The notes below the pieces were generated by a model that was given only the letters and a program-made list of their open reading frames with translations, was not told where the DNA came from and searched no databases. 5,235 bases of DNA, from the NCBI GenBank assembly GCA_945876015.1, contig CAMCNM010000165.1, positions 1-5,235 of the forward strand. The letters are read 5' to 3'. The DNA is from Gemmatimonas phototrophica (lineage in GTDB: Bacteria; Gemmatimonadota; Gemmatimonadetes; Longimicrobiales; Gaopeijiaceae). Below are positions 1 through 5,235 of the stretch, piece after piece (positions within the stretch are counted from its first letter, which is position 1; every line of letters begins with the position of its first letter). The position numbers and the translations under genes are program-made.

Positions 1-64
1 CGTACTGCTCGTATAACGCCTGGACGTATCCGGCGTTCTGCGCATCAAATGGTATGGTGCTCAT
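1..64 (-). CDS. sucA: 2-oxoglutarate dehydrogenase E1 component, N-terminal 21 codons only (partial)
   Basis: Reading leftward from an ATG at 64-62, the frame is open to the window edge and gives MSTIPFDAQNAG followed by YVQALYEQY. The pattern N-A-x-Y-V-x-x-L-Y-E-x-Y is the short N-terminal motif of 2-oxoglutarate dehydrogenase E1 (SucA/OdhA), which precedes a D-P-x-S-V stretch that would lie outside the window. The enzyme is the thiamine-diphosphate-dependent first subunit of the TCA-cycle complex that oxidises 2-oxoglutarate to succinyl-CoA. Only about 2 percent of the gene is present, so the family call rests on this one motif. The gene is divergent from pgeF, with 100 bp between the two start codons. 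I see no strong Shine-Dalgarno sequence before the ATG. An unrelated protein with a chance match is the alternative. Confidence 0.6.
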   Translation of the reverse strand, partial: MSTIPFDAQNAGYVQALYEQY

Positions 65-79
65 TGGCACGAAGTTAGC
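64..79 (+). promoter_or_regulatory. Candidate sigma-54 (-24/-12) promoter
   Basis: The plus strand reads TTGGCACGAAGTTAGC. This matches all of the -24 block (TTGGCACG) and three of four bases of the -12 block (TAGC instead of TTGC). The GG at 66-67 and GC at 78-79 have the invariant 12-base spacing of RpoN promoters. Transcription would start near 90-92 and run into pgeF at 165. The element begins on the start codon of the divergent sucA-like gene. No enhancer-binding site or rpoN gene is visible, and a single match of this length can occur by chance. Confidence 0.3.
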
Positions 80-154
80 CGTTTTTCCGCAGGACGGGAG
101 CGGGTTGATCGCGTTCCCGAACCGACGCCTGGACCCGACCCTGTCCTCGGGCGT

Positions 155-164
155 AGAGGGGGCC
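155..164 (+). promoter_or_regulatory. Ribosome binding site that sets the pgeF start
   Basis: AGAGGGGG at 155-162 places a GAGG core five bases before the ATG at 165. This favours 165 over the in-frame ATG at 54, which has no comparable site and would overlap the divergent sucA-like gene. Confidence 0.55.
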
Positions 165-932
165 ATGCGGACCGTGAGCGAAACCCAGGTGGAGACTGAG
201 TCCGGCGTGCCCTTCTGGCAGCACCCCGAGTGGCGGGACCGCTTCCCCTGGCTGGTGCAGGGGATCACCGGCGCGGGGGACACCGGAGCGACCGAGCCCT
301 ACGACCTGGCGCTATTCGGGGAGAGTCAGACGCGCGGGGTGATGGAGCGGTGGCGCGCGCTCGGCCGCGCGACCGGCGTCCAGCGGATGGTGCACGGCTA
401 CCAGGTGCACGGCGCGGTGGTCCGCCTCCACTCCGAAGCGACGCCCGGTCTGTCGGTGAGTCCCGATACCGACGGACACGTGACGCGCGCGGTGGATCTC
501 CTGCTCACCGTGTCGATCGCGGACTGCGTGCCGATCTCGCTCGTGGACGAGGAGCGACGCGTGATCGCGCTTCTGCACGGGGGATGGCGGGGGATCGCCG
601 CGGGGATCCTAGAGCGCGGCGTGGAGATGCTCGTCGAGCGGCTCGGTGCGCGTTGCGAGGACCTGCACGCGCACTTCGGTCCCGCGATCTGCGGCGCGTG
701 CTACGAGGTCGGACCCGAAGTGCATCGTGGCCTCGCGCTGCCCGATCCGGGCCGCCCCGAGCCGGTCGATCTGCGCGCGCATCTGGCCGGGCGCGCGCGG
801 CGCGCGGGGGTGGAGGAGGATCGCATCACGGTGTCCACGTACTGCACGAAGTGCGGCGGCTCGCCGTTCTTCTCGCACCGGGGCGGCCGCGCCGAGCGGC
901 AGGTCGCGGTGCTCGGGATTCGTCCGGCGTGA
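165..932 (+). CDS. pgeF: PgeF/YfiH family protein (polyphenol oxidase / purine nucleoside phosphorylase fold)
   Basis: This 255-residue cytosolic protein belongs to the multicopper-polyphenol-oxidase/YfiH/LACC1 family (DUF152). Members are metal-dependent: E. coli PgeF edits peptidoglycan precursors that carry L-serine, and LACC1-type members act on purine nucleosides. Family motifs appear in order: QVHG with His82, ADC with Cys121, HGGWRG with His138, GPAICGACYEVG at 172-183, CTKC at 227-230 and FFSHR at 235-239. His82, Cys121 and His138 are the expected metal ligands, with the family's 17-residue Cys-to-His spacing. The ATG at 165 is preferred because of its GAGG site and because the longer reading from 54 adds 37 residues unlike the family and overlaps the sucA-like gene; the remaining length is normal. 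Its stop overlaps the next start (GTGA, 929-932). The family is secure, but the physiological substrate here is not shown by the sequence. Confidence 0.93.
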   Translation: MRTVSETQVETESGVPFWQHPEWRDRFPWLVQGITGAGDTGATEPYDLALFGESQTRGVMERWRALGRATGVQRMVHGYQVHGAVVRLHSEATPGLSVSPDTDGHVTRAVDLLLTVSIADCVPISLVDEERRVIALLHGGWRGIAAGILERGVEMLVERLGARCEDLHAHFGPAICGACYEVGPEVHRGLALPDPGRPEPVDLRAHLAGRARRAGVEEDRITVSTYCTKCGGSPFFSHRGGRAERQVAVLGIRPA

Positions 933-1111
933 GCGCCCTCGCCGCTGGGATCTGCGAGGTCTGCACGCACCACCGCTGGGTCGAGAGCCGGCGCGGATCG
1001 TCCTTTCTCTTGTGTGAGAAGTCGGCCGAAGATCCACGCTTCCCCAAGTATCCGTCGCTTCCGGTGCGGAGCTGTGGGGGGTTCGAGCCGGAGAGCAATT
1101 CATCACGCTAG
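929..1111 (+). CDS. Small four-cysteine (zinc-ribbon-like) protein, uncharacterised
   Basis: A GTG at 929 overlaps the pgeF stop as GTGA and opens a 60-residue frame ending in TAG at 1109-1111. The product has a CEVC pair (Cys9, Cys12), then RGSSFLLC (Cys29), then DPRFPKYPSLPVRSC (Cys49) and a FEPE tail. The four cysteines could form one zinc-ribbon-like site. I recognise the pattern C-x2-C, R-G-S-x-F-x-L-C, D-P-R-F-P-K-Y-P, L-P-V-x-x-C-x-G-[YF]-E from short hypothetical proteins of several GC-rich phyla, but I know no function. The overlap with pgeF implies shared transcription and translational coupling. No membrane segment or signal peptide is seen. The longer frame open from 230 is a shadow of pgeF and its first 233 residues are low-complexity Arg/Ala. 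Confidence 0.8.
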   Translation: MSALAAGICEVCTHHRWVESRRGSSFLLCEKSAEDPRFPKYPSLPVRSCGGFEPESNSSR

Positions 1112-1132
1112 TGCCGGCGCACCGCAGCGTCC

Positions 1133-1297
1133 TCAGTACGTTGCGGGTGGCACATCCGTCTGGGAGAAGTCCTCGCCCTTGAAGAGCAGCGTCTGCCCCT
1201 CGGCCATCGCTACGCCGTACGAGAGGCAGTCTCCGTAGTTCAGGACGCCCGGTGACCCGACACCGTTGCCCCACCGTACGTACGCGCTGCGCGCGAA
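1133..1297 (-). pseudogene. 3' remnant of a vapC-type PIN-domain ribonuclease
   Basis: This frame encodes about 54 residues starting FARSAYVRWG and ending in TGA at 1135-1133. It matches the last two fifths of VapC toxins of the roughly 130-residue class: R-[FY]-G-x-G, LNYGDCLSYGVA with the catalytic Asp of the GDC motif, LLFKGEDF and a TDV-P-P-A end. The N-terminal half, with the first acidic residues (the usual V-D-T-S-A motif), is absent. Upstream in this frame there is only Arg/Gly-rich shadow sequence of the metallo-beta-lactamase gene. No start codon or antitoxin is present, so it cannot make an active toxin. It sits in another frame across the 3' end of that gene and is convergent with the small four-Cys gene, 21 bp away. 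Confidence 0.75.
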
Positions 1298-2115
1298 CGA
1301 ACCTCCGCGTAGGTGGAGGGGACCAGAATCGCGACATCGACCCGCCGCCGGTCGGGGCCCTCGGGCCAGAGCAGCGAGTCGGCCACGAATCCCGCCGGCG
1401 CTTCCGCGACCGCGTCCTGATAATAGAGTCGGAAGACGACCCGGCCGCCCTCGAGGAAGTCCACCAGGTACGCGAACGACTCGCCGTCGAGCCACTCTGC
1501 CGCGGTGCGGGAACGACGCGCCATGTCGCGGTCGCCCCGGCCGTGGAAGAGCAGGTTGCCTGCGAACTGGGGCGCGTGCGCCGAGTGGAGCGGCATGACG
1601 CGGAGTCCATCGCCCACCTGGATCCATCGTCCCGCGGTGCGCGCGTCGCCCGCGCTGTCGTCCACGACGACGAGGCGGTCCTCGAGTCCCCACGCGGCGA
1701 TCTGGTGCGCAGAGGTGCGGTTCAGGAGGAAGCGTGCGCCCGGCGCGTGCCGGGTAATCACGAAAGGCACGTCTACCAGATGATCGTAGTGCCCGTGGCC
1801 GGACAGGATCGCCGACACGTCGCCGAGATCCACGCCCAGGGTGTCCAGCATCCCGTCGATGCGTGCGGTGTCCGGAGCGACTTCATCCAGGCCGGTGCGC
1901 AGCAGCGATGGATCGCTGAAGAGTGGCGCAGTGAGGAGCACGACGTCGCCGCGCCGGATCACCCATCCTCCGATTCCGAGATAGGTGATCTCGACCGGGG
2001 CACCTGACACGGAGCAGCAGGCCACCGGAATGGGGCCGCCGGGCGCCGGACGGGTGAGCGGCAGCGAGCAGCCGACCGCGAGGAGCGGCAGCGCGAGACC
2101 GACCAGGCGCCTCAA
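1240..2115 (-). CDS. Metallo-beta-lactamase-fold hydrolase, lipoprotein, C-terminus lost
   Basis: Read from TTG at 2115-2113, this gives 291 residues. Residues 1-16 (MRRLVGLALPLLAVGC) are a short lipoprotein signal with lipobox A-V-G-C, so Cys16 would be lipidated and the enzyme envelope-anchored. The metallo-beta-lactamase core follows: VEITYLGIGGWVIRRGDVVL (41-60), the metal-binding HGHYDH (107-112), PLHSAH (His177, His180), and FRLYYQDA with Asp234 in the position of the family's GD metal ligand. After VDVAILVPSTYAEV (259-272) the frame enters the vapC remnant, and residues 273-291 are out-of-frame junk. Related proteins as I remember them continue for some 50 residues to a GHWEDFF-like motif with the last metal-binding His, so activity is doubtful. 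TTG is chosen because TTGA overlaps the stop of the barrel gene and puts the lipobox at the N-terminus; the longer frame from 2313 has Arg-rich shadow sequence. The substrate is unknown. Confidence 0.8.
   Translation of the reverse strand: MRRLVGLALPLLAVGCSLPLTRPAPGGPIPVACCSVSGAPVEITYLGIGGWVIRRGDVVLLTAPLFSDPSLLRTGLDEVAPDTARIDGMLDTLGVDLGDVSAILSGHGHYDHLVDVPFVITRHAPGARFLLNRTSAHQIAAWGLEDRLVVVDDSAGDARTAGRWIQVGDGLRVMPLHSAHAPQFAGNLLFHGRGDRDMARRSRTAAEWLDGESFAYLVDFLEGGRVVFRLYYQDAVAEAPAGFVADSLLWPEGPDRRRVDVAILVPSTYAEVRSRAARTYGGATVSGHRAS
1295..1302. other. Junction between metallo-beta-lactamase gene and vapC remnant
   Basis: To the right of this point the minus strand codes for the metallo-beta-lactamase protein up to its AEV residues. 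To the left the coding frame switches to the C-terminal part of a VapC protein. The breakpoint is placed by where each family resemblance stops and is good to a few codons. A short palindrome, GTACGTAC, lies at 1276-1283, about 15 bp inside the vapC side. No direct repeats or insertion sequence ends are visible. It may be a deletion/recombination scar or a misassembly. Confidence 0.55.
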
Positions 2116-3233
2116 CGTGGGCCCCCGAAGTAGAGGTCGAGGCGCCGGCCGGCCGGTCCCTTCCAGCCCCAGGCCGCGTCGAGCCTCAGGACTCCGTCCA
2201 GGATCGACAGCCCGACTTCGGCCGACGCGATCGCGTCCGTCCAGCGCACGCGGCCGGTCTCTCCCGCCCAGCTGCCGTCCGCGAACAGGGTGAGGTCCAC
2301 CGCGCGGACCCACGGCAGCTCGCGCAGCGGGCGGGTCAGCTCGGCGCGGCCGCTCAGGAACGTTGGACCCACCGCGATGCCCGGAGCGAAGCCGCGCAGG
2401 CTCGTCGGTCCACCGAGAATCCAGCGGCGTTGGGGCGGCGCGGCGCCGTCCGTGCGACCGGCTCCGGCCGACAGATCCAGGCGCGCGCTAGCGGGCAGCG
2501 GGACGACCGCGCGGAGTCCCACGCGAACGCGCGCGAAGTCGAAGTCGCCGCGCTCGCCGTGGAGCGCCAGCTCGAACCCGCCCGCCGGCCGGGTGGGGTC
2601 GCCGCCCCACCACGGCGAGATCATGGCCTCGAGCCCAGCCTGGGCGGCACGCGCGGCCAGCGTGGCCGCTCGGAGGCCGTCGTCCCAACCCCACCAGTGG
2701 AACAGGCTGACGTCAGTCGCGCTGGCGACCGGCTCCTGCCGCTCCGCGAAGACGCGCACGCGGTACCGGGCGCGGTGTGCCGAGGGTGGCGTCCAGGTCA
2801 GCGCGGCGCCCCCGGCCTCGAAGTAGTCGCCATCGTCGCGGCCGAACACGCCCGCGGTCACCGAGTTGCCGAGCTCGAGCGCGCGCGGCCGGCTCGACCG
2901 TCTGGAGCTCGCGGTAGATGGAGAGCGCGAACGCGTGCGACACCGTCTCCCGCTCGAGCGAAAGGACGAAGCGAGGCTCGCGGTCCGCGGTGCCCATCCG
3001 TGCTGTGAGCGCCGCAGTGAACGGAGCGCCCGTCAGCCCGAAGCGAACCGCGCCGCGCGCGCCGATCGACAGTCCTTCCAGTCGGTCGTATCTGAGCAAC
3101 TCGGGACGCTGCCAGGCGCCCAGTCGAGGGTGGCCATGGTGGCCACGCTCAGCGCGTCTTGTGCGACGAGCGCGGGTGGCGCGGCGGCGCACAGTGCAAG
3201 CGCGGTGAGCGTGCCGATGGTTGAGCGTCTCAC
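2112..3233 (-). pseudogene. Omp85/BamA-like outer-membrane beta-barrel protein with two compensating frameshifts
   Basis: GTG at 3233 overlaps the hydrolase stop (GTGA) and starts a signal peptide: MRRSTIGTLTALAL followed by a small-residue stretch ending A-L-V-A-Q-D. The frame then meets a stop at 3033, but coding sense moves to another frame near 3120 (RPELLRYDRLEGLS to RELQTVEPAAR) and returns to the first frame near 2885 (ALELGNSVTAGVFGRDDGDYF onward). The spliced reading is about 373 residues with almost no periplasmic domain. It is a predicted barrel of alternating strands with the RRWILGGPTSLRGF segment, whose RGF (about 280-282) is the Omp85-family loop-6 motif, then SGRAELTRPL, ending LDLYFGGPR. 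It resembles the surface-antigen domain of BamA/TamA-type proteins. The stop overlaps the lipoprotein start as TTGA. As written, only the piece after GTG 2861 (249 residues, no signal peptide) is a continuous barrel frame. Sequencing error is a serious alternative to true decay. Confidence 0.72.
3130..3146. repeat. Short inverted repeat beside the first frameshift
   Basis: GTGGCCA, a 3-base loop TGG, then TGGCCAC form a perfect 7-bp stem. It lies inside the barrel gene, right after the signal-peptide region and within about 15 bp of the point where the coding frame changes. A hairpin like this can cause polymerase slippage or a base-calling error, which is why it is noted. It has no T-tract, so it is not a terminator. 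Confidence 0.5.
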
Positions 3234-4042
3234 GCGATCCGCCGTAGAAACCGCCGCACATGCACGAGCGACTCCTCCGCGCGTTCCTCGGGCGGGATGT
3301 GCCCGCAGCGCTCGAAAACGACCAGCTCGGAGTTCGGCAGCTCCCGCGCAAGGCGCTCACCCACCCACAGCGGGACGACGTAGTCTTGGCGCCCCCACAG
3401 GAGGAGCGCCGGCGCCTGGATCGTGCGCCATCTCCGCTCGAGATCCTCGATCCCCTCGGGCACGATGTGCCGCGCTGTCTCCACCACGGCCCGCCGCCGC
3501 TCCCACTCGCGCAGCGGAGCGGCGTACCCATCGATCTGCTCGGGCGTGATCGAGCTCGGATCATACAGAATGGATCTGAGCACGGCGGGGATGACGCGCT
3601 CGGGGCCGATCGCGCGCAGGAGCCATCGTCCGATCCACGGGAGTCGGACGAGACCGATGAACTTGGGGAGCGCCTGCACGTACGCGGCGCCCGCCACGCT
3701 CACGATGCCCGCGAGGCGATCGGTCTCGCCCAGTTCCTGGAGGCGGAGCGCGACGAACAGCGCGATCCCTCCTCCGAGCGAGTGTCCGACGAGCGTGACG
3801 CCGCGCAGGTCGTTCTCCCGGATGTAGCGCAGGACCGCTTCGCCCTGCTCGCGCGGTCCGTATCGGCCGTCCGCGGGGAATGGCGCGCAGCCGCACCCGA
3901 ACAGATCGACCAGGTGGATCTGGTGCGTGCTGGCGAGGTCGTCGGCCCAGAAGCGATACGTGAAGCGGCTCGCCGCGAACCCGTGCATGAGGACGATCGG
4001 GCGGCCGCGTCCCCGCACCTCGACGTCGAGGGGGGCGCTCAC
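3230..4042 (-). CDS. Alpha/beta-fold hydrolase
   Basis: This 270-residue serine hydrolase shows every hallmark of the alpha/beta hydrolase fold. It has the oxyanion-hole strand PIVLMHGFAAS (15-25, HGF at 20-22), the nucleophile elbow GHSLGG (86-91, Ser88), the acid in LLLWGRQDYVVP (Asp220) and the catalytic His in FERCGHIPPEE (His248). A cap region of roughly 125-185 is rich in aromatic residues and Pro. No signal peptide is seen, so it should be cytosolic. It resembles esterase/lipase or haloperoxidase-like members acting on ester or small hydrophobic substrates, but the substrate cannot be read. The GTG at 4042 is chosen because it overlaps the ATPase stop as GTGA and gives a normal N-terminus; the frame open from 4141 only adds shadow of the ATPase. 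Its own stop overlaps the barrel-gene start (GTGA). Coupling to an outer-membrane barrel and an envelope lipoprotein hints at lipid or envelope chemistry, an inference from context only. Confidence 0.88.
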   Translation of the reverse strand: MSAPLDVEVRGRGRPIVLMHGFAASRFTYRFWADDLASTHQIHLVDLFGCGCAPFPADGRYGPREQGEAVLRYIRENDLRGVTLVGHSLGGGIALFVALRLQELGETDRLAGIVSVAGAAYVQALPKFIGLVRLPWIGRWLLRAIGPERVIPAVLRSILYDPSSITPEQIDGYAAPLREWERRRAVVETARHIVPEGIEDLERRWRTIQAPALLLWGRQDYVVPLWVGERLARELPNSELVVFERCGHIPPEERAEESLVHVRRFLRRIA

Positions 4043-5235
4043 TCGCCGAGCGTGATCAGGCGCGCGCCGCGCTCGGCCAGCGCCTGCGCGGCCTCGGGCT
4101 GGCAGGTGAACACGAAGACCTGACGCTCGCGCGCCACGCACGCGAGCAGCGCGAGCCCCCGGTCGCGCCGCGCGGGGTCCCAGTTCACCAGGGTTTCGTC
4201 CAGGAACAGGGGGAGGCGCTCGCCGTCCTTGTCGAGCTGATCCACCGCCGCCAGACGGAGCGCGAGATAGGCCTGCTCGCGCGTGCCGGTCGAGAGCGGC
4301 GCATCGATCGTGACCGGATGGCGCGACGAGGCGTCGCGGAGCTTGAACGTGAGGTCGCCGTCGCCGTCGGAGAGCAGGAGGCGCTCGTAGCGACCCGCGG
4401 TGATCGCGCTGAGGTACTCGCCCGCCTTCCGCACCAGTTCGGGCTGATGCTGCTCGCGGAAGCGGCGATCAGCCTCTCGGATGATGCGGCCGAGCACGTG
4501 CTTGCGGTCGCGCTCGCGCTCGAGGCGCCGGAGCTGCTCGGTGAGCACCTCGATCTCGCCGTCCACGCGGTCGAGTGTTTCGCCCCCCGCGAGGTGCTCG
4601 ATGTCCTGTTCGAGCGCCGCTTCCTTTCGTGCGAGCGTCTCGACGCGCGCGGCCAGCAGGGGTCGGCGCACGTGGCGGCGCGCCACCGCCTCGTCATCGA
4701 CGACCCAGTCCTCACCGACCTCCTCCGCCTGGCGGATGCGTGCTCTGATGTCCTCGAGATCGGGGTGCGCGCGCTCGAGGTCCGCGAGGATGCGCGCGGC
4801 CTCGGACGCCGCGTTGGTGCGGGAGCGGAAGCGGCGCGCGCCCTCCTCGTGATCTCCGTCGCCCAGGGTGGCCAAGCGCGCGCGGAGACCCTCGATCGTC
4901 ATGCGGACCCGATCGAGTCCGGTCTGCTCGCGCGTGCGGGCGCGCTCGAGCCGGGCGACCTCTTCCGTCGCGCGCTCGGCCGACGCATGGCGTCGCATCG
5001 CCTCCGCGGCCGCTCCGGCGAGAACGTGGGCCGCGGCGATCGGGTCGTCCGGGACCTCCACCCTGCACGCGGCGGCGAGGCGGCCCATTTCATCGGCCAG
5101 CGTGTCCGAGTCCCGCCGGAGGGTCGCTCGCTCGGCCTCGCGCTCGCGCTGATCGCGCAGCAGGTGCTGGAGCCGCTCGATCCCGAGCGCGAGCTGCGTG
5201 GGTGCGCGGTCGAGCAGCCCCGCGCGGACCGGAAG
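4039..5235 (-). CDS. YhaN/SbcC-like AAA ATPase, C-terminal part (5' end outside the window)
   Basis: The frame is open from the right edge, giving 398 residues of a larger protein. The first ~250 are charged, heptad-like helical sequence (long Glu/Arg/Leu runs), as in SMC-type coiled coils. The C-terminal head has FREQHQPELVRKAGEYLSAI (about 259-278) with AGRYERL just after, an ABC-type signature LSTGTREQAYLALRLA (314-329), Walker B LPLFLDE (341-347) and a D-loop NWDPARRD (351-358). The combination, with signature LSxGTxxQ and FLDETLVNWD, matches YhaN-family ATPases, relatives of SbcC/Rad50 that usually work with an SbcD/YhaO-like nuclease in DNA end processing. The Walker A half and any nuclease gene would lie upstream, beyond the window. 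The switch position, normally T-C-H, reads TCQPE (Gln379). An internal ATG at 5088 is not a start, since the helical frame continues above it. The stop overlaps the hydrolase start (GTGA). Confidence 0.87.
   Translation of the reverse strand, partial: LPVRAGLLDRAPTQLALGIERLQHLLRDQREREAERATLRRDSDTLADEMGRLAAACRVEVPDDPIAAAHVLAGAAAEAMRRHASAERATEEVARLERARTREQTGLDRVRMTIEGLRARLATLGDGDHEEGARRFRSRTNAASEAARILADLERAHPDLEDIRARIRQAEEVGEDWVVDDEAVARRHVRRPLLAARVETLARKEAALEQDIEHLAGGETLDRVDGEIEVLTEQLRRLERERDRKHVLGRIIREADRRFREQHQPELVRKAGEYLSAITAGRYERLLLSDGDGDLTFKLRDASSRHPVTIDAPLSTGTREQAYLALRLAAVDQLDKDGERLPLFLDETLVNWDPARRDRGLALLACVARERQVFVFTCQPEAAQALAERGARLITLGE

Noticed and set aside
12..17. TATAAC as a sigma-70 -10 box for pgeF.
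   Set aside because: It lies inside the coding region of the divergent gene, about 150 bp from the pgeF start, and its -35 position would be outside the window.
54..164. In-frame ATG at 54 as the start of pgeF, adding 37 residues.
   Set aside because: The added residues do not look like the family, lack a ribosome binding site, and overlap the divergent sucA-like start. ATG 165 has GAGG at good spacing and gives normal family length.
230..928. Long plus-strand frame open from 230 that leads into the four-Cys gene.
   Set aside because: Its sequence before 929 is Arg/Ala/Gly-rich shadow of pgeF in another frame; only the part from GTG 929 is protein-like.
1112..1132. A bidirectional terminator between the convergent four-Cys gene and vapC remnant.
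   Set aside because: The 21-bp gap has no stem-loop with a T-tract.
2116..2313. Extended start for the metallo-beta-lactamase lipoprotein at 2313.
   Set aside because: The added 66 residues are out-of-frame barrel-gene sequence and would bury the lipobox signal inside the protein.
3100..3140. Programmed ribosomal frameshifting as the explanation for the frame change in the barrel gene.
   Set aside because: No slippery heptamer or A/T-rich run with a downstream stimulator is present, and a second, opposite shift would be needed 240 bp later.
1252..4123. Several long plus-strand frames of 90-290 codons opposite the minus-strand operon.
   Set aside because: They are low-complexity Arg/Pro/Ala/Glu-rich products typical of antisense frames in GC-rich genes, with no recognisable motif.
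1..5235. CRISPR array, tRNA, rRNA, insertion sequence or complete toxin-antitoxin system.
   Set aside because: No regularly spaced repeats, cloverleaf or rRNA signature, transposase or antitoxin frame was seen; the only toxin-like sequence is the incomplete vapC remnant.

Overview
The window is a GC-rich stretch from a bacterium that almost certainly has an outer membrane: it encodes an Omp85-like outer-membrane barrel and a lipobox lipoprotein. GTG and TTG starts are common, and genes are packed with 4-bp stop/start overlaps. The protein style (high Arg/Ala/Gly, small four-Cys protein next to the PgeF homologue, YhaN-like ATPase) reminds me of Gemmatimonadota or a nearby soil or metagenome lineage. 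That placement is an inference from resemblance only.

Layout. At the left edge the minus strand (1-64) holds the first 21 codons of a gene that looks like the 2-oxoglutarate dehydrogenase E1 subunit, running out of the window. A 100-bp divergent intergenic region follows, with a sigma-54-like -24/-12 element and a G-rich ribosome binding site. The plus strand then carries pgeF (165-932), a multicopper-polyphenol-oxidase/YfiH family protein. It overlaps by GTGA a 60-residue four-cysteine protein (929-1111) that the long ORFs of this region hide.

The rest is one minus-strand operon, read from right to left. It starts with the C-terminal part of a YhaN/SbcC-like AAA ATPase (4039-5235, open at the right edge). 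Next come an alpha/beta hydrolase (3230-4042), an Omp85/BamA-like beta-barrel protein with a signal peptide (2112-3233), and a metallo-beta-lactamase-fold lipoprotein (1240-2115). Each junction is an NTGA overlap, so translational coupling is likely. The hydrolase, barrel and lipoprotein look like an envelope module. The ATPase probably belongs to a DNA-repair pair whose partner lies outside the window.

Two lesions stand out. The Omp85-like gene reads only if the frame changes twice, near 3120 and near 2885, with the two changes cancelling. The metallo-beta-lactamase gene is cut at about 1298 and joined out of frame to the last ~54 codons of a vapC-type PIN ribonuclease, so it has lost its expected C-terminal metal-ligand motif. 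The minus-strand operon therefore appears to be decaying or rearranged at its 3' end, or the assembly is faulty there. I see no RNA genes, CRISPR array, insertion sequence or clearly new defence system.
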